A program made the position numbers and the translations under genes. Source: Bacteroidales bacterium (GTDB taxonomy: Bacteria; Bacteroidota; Bacteroidia; Bacteroidales; B18-G4). From it: a stretch of 5,502 nucleotides of DNA. Positions 1 to 5,502 of the stretch are shown one piece after another. Numbering within the stretch: position 1 is the stretch's first letter; the number at the start of each line of letters is the position of its first letter. The stretch is taken from assembly GCA_030618905.1 (NCBI GenBank), contig JAUXCL010000165.1:1-5502 (forward strand), given 5' to 3'. The notes beneath the pieces are model-generated. The model was not told the origin of the DNA, searched no databases, and was given only the letters and a program-made list of their open reading frames with translations.

Positions 1-378
1 CCGGATGGAACATGGCACCAGGGTGCTTACGAACTGTTGTCAGCCTATGCATCCTGGATGAAGGTCAATAGTGAGGCCATTTATGAAACCCGTGCATTAG
101 CCCCATACAAAGAGGGTAAGGTTTGCTTTACCCAAAAGAAAGATGGCAGCATCTACGCCATTTACCTGGCAGATGAAAATGAAAGCAAACTTCCGGCAAG
201 CATTACCCTGTCAGAAATTCCCCTTGAAAATGGCAGCAAAGTATCTCTTTTGGGTTCAAATATTCCAATAGATTGGAAAAAATTAGGATCAAGGACGATG
301 ATCGTTATCCCGGAAGCCAGCAGAAATAATACACCCTGCAAGCACGCCTGGGTTTTTAAAATTGAGAAAACCAAGTAA
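1..378 (+). CDS. Alpha-L-fucosidase (GH29-type), C-terminal fragment
   Basis: The frame is open from base 1 to a TAA at 376-378, giving about 125 residues of the 3' end; the true start is left of the window. The peptide begins PDGTWHQGAYELLSAYASWM and continues with KVNSEAIYETR. This matches the end of the GH29 (beta/alpha)8 barrel, where a linker helix ending W-[ML]-K-V-N-x-E-A-I-Y-x-T-R precedes the C-terminal beta-sandwich. The rest (KVCFTQKKDGSIYAIYL and onward) fits that sandwich. GH29 enzymes release terminal alpha-L-fucose with retention of configuration. The catalytic nucleophile and acid/base lie outside the window, so activity cannot be judged. Localisation is unknown because the N-terminus is missing; there is no T9SS sorting tail. 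A TTG at 37 could be taken as a start, but it is internal to the conserved helix and should not be used. The next gene starts 1 bp after the stop, so the two are very probably co-transcribed. Confidence 0.85.
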   Translation, partial: PDGTWHQGAYELLSAYASWMKVNSEAIYETRALAPYKEGKVCFTQKKDGSIYAIYLADENESKLPASITLSEIPLENGSKVSLLGSNIPIDWKKLGSRTMIVIPEASRNNTPCKHAWVFKIEKTK

Positions 379-379
379 G

Positions 380-3300
380 ATGAAGCCTTTATCCTTATTC
401 CTGGCATTATGTTTATTAAGTATTTTGGCAATAACCCAGGAAAGTCATTACCTCCCTGGCTTTATCCATAAGATCAAGGGGCAGGACCTGGATTATCACT
501 CCCCACACGCTGATGTTGGATTATCACTTTTAGTCAGGTCAGATGACAGCTCTGCCTATATTGAATGGAATGCACAGCCGATTTCACCTGATTATCATAT
601 GGATTATACAGAATACATCATGATGATCGGGATTGATGTAAATCCTGAAGACAGGCACCAGTTTGATTTCTACATTAACGATGAGCTCTTTTTCATCCTT
701 GCAAATCCTGATGACACATTGCAAAATCCTGTTCTCAAGTCTTTTGACAAGGATGTACAACTTCGTTTTCACAAGTTGCTGGTAGACAAATACGGAGACC
801 TGATGGGCTATTTTTATTTAAAGGTACCCCGTGAAAGATTTTCGGATGAAAAAGCCCTCAACATCAAAGTAAAGGGTGAGCATGCCGGTAGTATGAGCTG
901 GTTCATGGTTTTCCAAAAAAGTATCATGTCGGGGTGCAAACTGTTTGAAGAGCAGGCTGTTGTCAAAATTGGTGACAGTGAATTTCAGCAGTTTCGATTG
1001 GACATTGTGAATCTTGATGACCCGACGCTTGCCATCATTAAAGCCGGGGAACAGGTATCTGAAGTCGAGTTGAAGAAAGGATATAACATTTCCAGGTTCA
1101 GGATTCCGAAGGTTCTTGATGTTAAGCGTATTTCTATTGAAGTAACTGTAGATGGAAAACCTATTTATGGACTTTCCACCATGATAATGCCTGTTACCCA
1201 CAGGACCATTCACCTCATTCATCATTCCCATGTGGATATTGGTTATACCCATGTGCAGGAAGAGGTGCTGGAAAGACAATGGGAATGGCTCGAAATGGCA
1301 GTTGACATGGGCAGGGAAAGCCAAAAATACCCACCCGAAGCACATTTTAAGTGGAATGTGGAAGTCATGTGGGCACTGGATCAATACCTGAAAACCAAGC
1401 CTGAAGATAAAAAACAAGCATTGCTTGATGCCATCAGCAAGGGCTGGATCGAACTGGATGCTATTTATGGAAATAACCTGATGGCATTGGCCAATACTGA
1501 GGAATTGATCAGGATGACGGAAAGTGCAAGGGAAACAGCCAGATTGTGTGGTGTTAAGCTGGAATCCGCCATGATCAGTGATATTCCCGGCTGGACCTGG
1601 GGCATTGTGCCGGTACTTGCAAAGAGTGGTGTGAGATACTTTTCCCTGGGCACCAATCACGGGCACAGGATCGGGCATACTATCAGGGAATGGGGTGATA
1701 AACCATTTTACTGGGTTTCTCCTTCAGGAAACGAAAGGGTCCTGACCTGGATACATGGTACGGGATATGCATTGTTTCACACCGGTCTGGGCTATGAGAA
1801 CCTCAACCGCGATCTGGCAGAAACCAAAATTCTGGAATACATTCAGCAACTCCATCTTGATGGTTATGATTATGACATCGTTCCGCTGAGGTACAATATC
1901 GGCTCCGATAATGGTCCGCCAGATAAGTACCTGTCCCAATTTGTGATGCATTGGAATGAAAAATATGTTACGCCCAAGTTGGTGATCAGTACTGTTTCAG
2001 AAGCTTTCAGCGAATTCGAAAAGAAATATGGGAATACCATTCCTGAAGTGTCGGGGGATTTCACTGCGTTCTGGGAAGATGGGGCCATCTCTTCTGCAAG
2101 GGAAACTGCCATCAACCAGCATAGTGCAGAGCGCCTGGTGCAAGCCGAAACGCTTTATGCCATGTTGCAGCCAGGCCATTATCCGCTAAGTGATTTCAGG
2201 CAGTGCTGGACGGATGTCCTGCTTTTCAACGAACATACATGGGGCTCCTGGAACAGCATCAGCGAACCCGAATCAGAATTTACACAGCATCAATGGGAGG
2301 TCAAAAAAGCTTTTTCTTTGAAGGCCGATTCGCTTAGCAAAGCTTTGCTGGATAGGGCTTTCAGTGAAAAAATATCCCGGGATGGCAACCCATCCCAAAT
2401 TGAGGTCTTCAATACCTCCTCCTGGCTCCGAAGCGGCCCTGTCAGCGTAAAAAATGTCAACATCCCTGATAAACATATTCTGTTCGATGATGCCGGTGAT
2501 AAAGTGGCCTGGCAAAAGCTGAGTACCGGCGAAATTGTATTTATTGCAAAATCCATACCCCCATTGGGTTCCCGGGTATTTACCATTAAGCCCGGCATGA
2601 TAAAGCCATCTATTGACCTGAAGATCAAGGGAAACACACTGGAAAACGAATTTTACAAAGTCATCATCAACGAACAAAGCGGGTGTATTTCCAACCTGAT
2701 TGATAAACGCAAGGAGAGGGAACTGGTAGATGCGGCGCAATACAGCGGGCTTAATGAATATTGGTATGTTGAAGGTCGTGATCCCGTGAATAAATTGTCA
2801 ACTGTCAACTGTCAACTGTCAGTTAAGGACGTGGGGCCTGTAATGGTTTCTATGATCATTGAATCAAAAGCACCTGGTTGTAATAGCTTGTCGAGGGAAA
2901 TCAGGCTTTATAAGGGCATCGATTATATAGAAATTATCAATACGCTGGACAAACAAAAGATCTATGAGCCTGAAGGAGTGCATTTTGCATTCCCATTCAA
3001 CATCATTGAGCCTGAAGTCCGGGTTGACCTGGCATATGCTGTTTACTCACCCGAAAAGGAGCAGATCAAGGGCTGTAATAAAAACTTTTTCACCACCGAG
3101 CGATATATTGATATTTCCAATAATGCCTATGGAGTTACCGTAGTTTCCCCCGACGCTCCTATCTTTGAAGTTGGGGATATCATGAGTGATCCCATCGTTT
3201 ACGGATGGACAGAATACGCCGGGCAATCGCCATTGATCTTTTCCTATATCATGAACAACTACTGGGAAACAAATTACCTTGCTGCCCAGGAAGGGCTTGC

Positions 3301-3691
3301 AAGTTTTCAATATGCCATCAGGTCGCATGAAGAATTTAATTCCGTAAACGCTGAAAAGTTTTCCATGGATGTCTGCCAGCCGCTGATTGGCATTCCCGTG
3401 AAGGCTTCCTCTGAAGGATTGTCATCATTGTTCTCAACCAATAATGAGCATATTCTGCTCATTGCCGCCAAACCCAGTCTTGACCTTAAGGCCTATGTGA
3501 TCAGACTTTATAACCCTGGTGTTATGGCTGAAGAAGTGGTCTTATATCATCACGGAAAGAAATTGGAATCAGGGATCTTTTACAGCAACCTTAATGAAGA
3601 ACAATTTAAGAGGGTCAAAGGCCCAATAAAGTTGGATGCGCAGGATTGGATTACCTTGAGGGTAAATCTTGATGCGCATTCTTCTGATTAA
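380..3691 (+). CDS. Exported GH38 alpha-mannosidase-like glycoside hydrolase
   Basis: Complete gene of 1103 residues from ATG at 380. A TTG at 362 is also in frame and would add 6 residues, but it overlaps the fucosidase by 17 bp. From the ATG the N-terminus (MKPLSLFLALCLLSILAITQ) is a good Sec signal peptide, probably cut near residue 19-20; there is no proper lipobox. Residues about 25-270 form an extra, mostly beta-strand region. The GH38 catalytic domain starts near 277 with IHLIHHSHVDIGYTH, where H284 and D286 match the family's zinc ligands. D401 in MISDIPGWTWG matches the nucleophile/zinc Asp, D510 in NIGSDNG is a possible acid/base, and H619 in NEHTWGSW matches the last zinc His. Beta-rich C-terminal domains follow (about 670-1000), then a final beta region. 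GH38 enzymes are retaining, zinc-dependent alpha-mannosidases. The HSHxDIGYT form differs from the classical HSHNDPGW, so the exact substrate is uncertain. No T9SS tail is present, so the periplasm is the likely site. Confidence 0.85.
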   Translation: MKPLSLFLALCLLSILAITQESHYLPGFIHKIKGQDLDYHSPHADVGLSLLVRSDDSSAYIEWNAQPISPDYHMDYTEYIMMIGIDVNPEDRHQFDFYINDELFFILANPDDTLQNPVLKSFDKDVQLRFHKLLVDKYGDLMGYFYLKVPRERFSDEKALNIKVKGEHAGSMSWFMVFQKSIMSGCKLFEEQAVVKIGDSEFQQFRLDIVNLDDPTLAIIKAGEQVSEVELKKGYNISRFRIPKVLDVKRISIEVTVDGKPIYGLSTMIMPVTHRTIHLIHHSHVDIGYTHVQEEVLERQWEWLEMAVDMGRESQKYPPEAHFKWNVEVMWALDQYLKTKPEDKKQALLDAISKGWIELDAIYGNNLMALANTEELIRMTESARETARLCGVKLESAMISDIPGWTWGIVPVLAKSGVRYFSLGTNHGHRIGHTIREWGDKPFYWVSPSGNERVLTWIHGTGYALFHTGLGYENLNRDLAETKILEYIQQLHLDGYDYDIVPLRYNIGSDNGPPDKYLSQFVMHWNEKYVTPKLVISTVSEAFSEFEKKYGNTIPEVSGDFTAFWEDGAISSARETAINQHSAERLVQAETLYAMLQPGHYPLSDFRQCWTDVLLFNEHTWGSWNSISEPESEFTQHQWEVKKAFSLKADSLSKALLDRAFSEKISRDGNPSQIEVFNTSSWLRSGPVSVKNVNIPDKHILFDDAGDKVAWQKLSTGEIVFIAKSIPPLGSRVFTIKPGMIKPSIDLKIKGNTLENEFYKVIINEQSGCISNLIDKRKERELVDAAQYSGLNEYWYVEGRDPVNKLSTVNCQLSVKDVGPVMVSMIIESKAPGCNSLSREIRLYKGIDYIEIINTLDKQKIYEPEGVHFAFPFNIIEPEVRVDLAYAVYSPEKEQIKGCNKNFFTTERYIDISNNAYGVTVVSPDAPIFEVGDIMSDPIVYGWTEYAGQSPLIFSYIMNNYWETNYLAAQEGLASFQYAIRSHEEFNSVNAEKFSMDVCQPLIGIPVKASSEGLSSLFSTNNEHILLIAAKPSLDLKAYVIRLYNPGVMAEEVVLYHHGKKLESGIFYSNLNEEQFKRVKGPIKLDAQDWITLRVNLDAHSSD
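2796..2821 (+). repeat. Heptanucleotide tandem repeat (TGTCAAC) inside the GH38 gene
   Basis: The unit TGTCAAC occurs three times in full, followed by five more matching bases (TGTCA), 26 bp in total with no mismatch. Because 7 is not a multiple of 3, the repeat is read through all three frames and encodes L-S-T-V-N-C-Q-L-S, residues about 806-814 from the ATG. It sits in a probable surface loop/strand of the GH38 C-terminal region, just before V-K-D-V-G-P-V. The frame stays open on both sides. The right end also forms a short inverted repeat, AACTG-T-CAGTT (2814-2824). Confidence 0.9.
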
Positions 3692-3712
3692 ATATCATAG
3701 TCAACATCGATT

Positions 3713-4696
3713 TTGAAAACTTTTCAATTACTCCGGCAATTATGGCAACTCGGTATCCTGGTCAAAATCCATGGCTCCAAAGATGCCAGGTTCATTCAGG
3801 ATCAGGCTAATGACATATTAAATTTCCATCATAAATCCCTGGATGATAAGTTTTACCAGCCTATTAAACATTATACTTCAGGCTTGCGGATCACCGGATC
3901 ATGGTTTGCCACGCTGCGTGGATATCCATTATCAAAAAAAGAAATTATGGCCGGCCGGTACCTGGCTGCGATGACCCCATTGTTTGATGCATTGTTTGAT
4001 GATGAGGGTTTAGGCGAAGAAAATATTCGGTTTGCCATCTCATCAGAAAACCCTGAAAATGAAAACATTATCCTCTTACACGCTTTTCGGGACAATTTGT
4101 ACGATAATGTGAAAAACAAGGGGCCGATTGAACATTTTCTCGAGAAAATTATCCAGTCGCAGGTGGATAGCCTCAGGCAAAAAGAGCCAGTAATTTCCCT
4201 CGATGAAATCAGGCAGATCACCAATGATAAAGGGGGTTTTGCGCTCCTGGGCTGCCGCAGTATCCTTGACCATCCTTTAGATGAAAAAGAGCAGGAAGCA
4301 GTATACCAATTAGGGGCTCTTGTACAGCTCTGCAATGATGTTTTTGATGTATGGGAAGATACGCGAAAAGGGATCAAAACCCTGGCAGATGGCAACCCAA
4401 ATTTAGCTCCTTTAAGGTCTGAATATCTGCATCTTATAAATTCCGTTTTGCGTTTTTTTGAAAGCTTGAATTACAAAAAACCGAACCTGCACAAATTCTT
4501 CATGCAAATGATGCTTATTATAGGCCGTGGACTGGTATGCATTGACTTTCTGGAAAAATCGCAGGCAGAGAATAATGGGGTTTTTGATCCCCGGAATATG
4601 CAACGTGAACAACTGATCTGCGATATGGAAAAACCCGGTAATTTTTTAAAAAGCCTGAAATACAGCCTGAATTATCAAGATTTTTTCATCAATTAA
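3713..4696 (+). CDS. Class I isoprenoid synthase (squalene/phytoene or terpene synthase-like)
   Basis: Complete gene of 327 residues. The start is TTG at 3713, 21 bases after the GH38 stop. An in-frame TAG at 3698 limits upstream extension, the only other upstream option is ATT at 3710, and the first in-frame ATG is about 80 codons in. No ribosome binding site is visible. The protein looks all-helical and soluble, without a signal peptide. Two Asp-rich motifs place it in the class I isoprenoid synthase fold. The first is L-F-D92-A-L-F-D96-D97-E, which fits DxxxD of head-to-head synthases. The second is Q205-L-C-N208-D209-V-F-D212-V-W-E-D216, resembling DxxED of squalene/phytoene synthases. 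These would hold the magnesium ions that bind prenyl diphosphate; NDKGGFALLG (171-180) lies between them. Substrate and product cannot be told from sequence. An inactive or regulatory homologue is possible but both motifs are intact. It probably shares the glycosidase transcript. Its stop overlaps the end of the convergent gene. Confidence 0.75.
   Translation: MKTFQLLRQLWQLGILVKIHGSKDARFIQDQANDILNFHHKSLDDKFYQPIKHYTSGLRITGSWFATLRGYPLSKKEIMAGRYLAAMTPLFDALFDDEGLGEENIRFAISSENPENENIILLHAFRDNLYDNVKNKGPIEHFLEKIIQSQVDSLRQKEPVISLDEIRQITNDKGGFALLGCRSILDHPLDEKEQEAVYQLGALVQLCNDVFDVWEDTRKGIKTLADGNPNLAPLRSEYLHLINSVLRFFESLNYKKPNLHKFFMQMMLIIGRGLVCIDFLEKSQAENNGVFDPRNMQREQLICDMEKPGNFLKSLKYSLNYQDFFIN
3978..4001 (+). 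repeat. Perfect 12-bp tandem duplication over the Asp-rich motif
   Basis: The unit CATTGTTTGATG occurs twice back to back without mismatch. In the reading frame of the isoprenoid synthase it gives the peptide repeat L-F-D-A-L-F-D-D (residues 90-97), so the two Asp residues of the putative DxxxD metal-binding motif (D92 and D96) come from the two copies. The 12-bp length keeps the frame. Confidence 0.9.
4689..4696. other. Convergent gene-end overlap (8 bp), no intergenic terminator
   Basis: The plus-strand isoprenoid synthase stops with TAA at 4694-4696. The minus-strand T9SS gene stops with TGA, complement of 4689-4691. The two coding regions therefore overlap tail to tail by 8 bp and leave no intergenic space. 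I found no GC-rich hairpin followed by a T-run on either strand near the junction, only A/T runs (for example TTTTTT at 4681-4686), so any terminator must lie inside the opposing gene or be factor-dependent. Confidence 0.85.
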
Positions 4697-5502
4697 CGAT
4701 TAGTTTTCTGGAAATAATTTCACTCCCGGTACGCAGCTGGTAAAAATAAATTCCTGCCCTTAACTCTCCCTTTGGTAATACGACCTTGTTTAAACCGGCC
4801 CTAAGCCATTCATCTTTCAACACCATTAACTCACTGCCAGAAAGCTCATAAACTACAAGTTTAACATAATCACTCATTGGAAGATTAAATACGATGGTTG
4901 TCTGATCTTTGAATGGGTTCGGATAATTGCTCAGCCATATCTTTTCTTCCCTGGCCAATTCATGAATTTCCGTTGCTGAGGAGGTGAAATGCATTCCGTC
5001 CAACCAGATCTCAAATCCAAATTCCCATGTGTCGGCATGCACGGAAACATAAGAGATTTCATCAAGAGATACATCGCCGTGTTCTGACCTGGAATAATTT
5101 GGGCTACCGCCTCCAGCCAATGGAATGCTAACCTGTCTCCAGATTCCCATGGCATTATTCAAGACATTTGATGAGGCTCCATAGCGATAGTAACCCCCAC
5201 AATTATTGCCGACCCTGACATGGTAAAACTGGAATCCGTAACCTGTATTATTTGCTGTCTTAAGCCAGAATTTCAGTGTGTCCTGCTCAGTCAGCGACCA
5301 GGAAACAATGGTATCCCCTGCAGGCCAGTACTGCAAGCCGAGGTCCCAGCCATTGCCAGTTTCACAGAAAATAGACGCTGCTCCAACCATTTTATCTGTA
5401 TAATCCCAGCTTACCGATGTAGCCAGTGTTGAATCCCACCACCAGCAAGCCTCCGGGTATGCATACCATTTTGCCGGTTCCTCTGCCATATCTTCCACCA
5501 GA
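4689..5502 (-). CDS. T9SS-secreted protein with carbohydrate-binding-like domain, C-terminal part
   Basis: Minus-strand frame open from the right edge to a TGA at 4691-4689; the 5' part is beyond the window. A GTG at 5498 gives 269 residues, but the frame continues upstream without a stop and there is no signal peptide, so it is internal. Numbered from that GTG, residues about 15-171 look like a jelly-roll beta-sandwich rich in Trp and Tyr. Segments such as LKFWLKT, WRQVSIPLAG, LDEISYVSVHADTWEFGFE and IWLDGMHF recall CBM11-like or galactose-binding-like modules; the family is inferred. After a linker, residues about 189-269 form a T9SS type A sorting domain: LSNYPNPFKDQTTIVFNLP, then VKLVVYELSGSEL, LRAGIYFYQL and the terminal RKLIVN. 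Such tails direct export across the outer membrane, after which they are removed and the protein is released or surface-attached. Any catalytic domain would be upstream. It is transcribed convergently to the isoprenoid synthase. Confidence 0.87.
   Translation of the reverse strand, partial: LVEDMAEEPAKWYAYPEACWWWDSTLATSVSWDYTDKMVGAASIFCETGNGWDLGLQYWPAGDTIVSWSLTEQDTLKFWLKTANNTGYGFQFYHVRVGNNCGGYYRYGASSNVLNNAMGIWRQVSIPLAGGGSPNYSRSEHGDVSLDEISYVSVHADTWEFGFEIWLDGMHFTSSATEIHELAREEKIWLSNYPNPFKDQTTIVFNLPMSDYVKLVVYELSGSELMVLKDEWLRAGLNKVVLPKGELRAGIYFYQLRTGSEIISRKLIVN

Noticed and set aside
362..379. TTG at 362 as start of the GH38 gene
   Set aside because: ATG at 380 gives a normal signal peptide and sits 1 bp after the upstream stop; the TTG needs overlap with the fucosidase and adds only six residues. 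It cannot be wholly excluded.
818..1678. Long open frame of 286 codons on the minus strand
   Set aside because: It lies opposite the most conserved part of the GH38 gene; its translation shows no recognisable domain and is rich in His, Pro and Phe as expected for a frame antisense to a coding gene.
3640..3712. Possible promoter before the isoprenoid synthase
   Set aside because: No sequence close to the Bacteroidota -7 consensus (TAnnTTTG) with a TTG-type -33 element could be found; the TTTTG at 3711-3715 lacks the needed TA and overlaps the start codon.
3871..4395. 174-codon minus-strand open frame
   Set aside because: It is antisense to the isoprenoid synthase, whose plus-strand frame carries both Asp-rich motifs; the antisense product is Ser/Arg-rich with no family resemblance.
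4640..4690. A/T runs as a terminator for either convergent gene
   Set aside because: The T-runs are not preceded by a GC-rich stem-loop on either strand; the nearby repeat of GCCTGAA is direct, not inverted.
5220..5432. 70-codon plus-strand open frame
   Set aside because: It lies opposite the T9SS-protein gene, whose minus-strand frame continues through the region; the product is Cys-rich with no visible domain.

Overview
The window reads as a fragment of a Bacteroidota genome, probably an environmental or gut member of a Bacteroidales-like lineage. The best evidence is the minus-strand gene at the right end, which finishes in a type IX secretion system (T9SS) type A sorting domain, a device restricted to that phylum. 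Supporting signs are the secreted glycosidases, the lack of convincing Shine-Dalgarno sequences before any start, and moderate GC content. No RNA genes, CRISPR arrays, insertion sequences or tRNAs were seen. Coding sequence covers almost all of the window, and no stretch over 300 bases lacks a gene.

Layout. Positions 1-378 (+) hold the C-terminal end of a GH29-type alpha-L-fucosidase whose catalytic part lies left of the window. One base later, at 380-3691 (+), comes a complete exported GH38 alpha-mannosidase-like enzyme of 1103 residues. It carries the zinc-site and nucleophile motifs of the family and a large extra N-terminal region. After 21 bases, at 3713-4696 (+), is a 327-residue class I isoprenoid (terpene/phytoene-synthase-like) synthase that starts at TTG. 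Converging on it and overlapping it by 8 bp, at 4689-5502 (-), is the C-terminal part of a secreted protein with a carbohydrate-binding-like beta-sandwich and a T9SS sorting domain.

How the genes fit together. The fucosidase and mannosidase are packed as an operon and would suit removal of fucose and mannose from a fucosylated mannose-containing glycan, for example an N-glycan-like substrate. This is inferred from the families; no SusC/SusD pair or regulator is visible to confirm a polysaccharide utilisation locus. The isoprenoid synthase follows on the same strand at operon-like spacing, but a metabolic link to the glycosidases is not evident. The convergent T9SS gene is a separate transcription unit.

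Two small sequence oddities stand out. A 7-bp tandem repeat of nearly four units lies inside the GH38 coding sequence, and a perfect 12-bp tandem duplication lies exactly over the first Asp-rich metal-binding motif of the isoprenoid synthase. I see no clear candidate for an entirely new system in this window.
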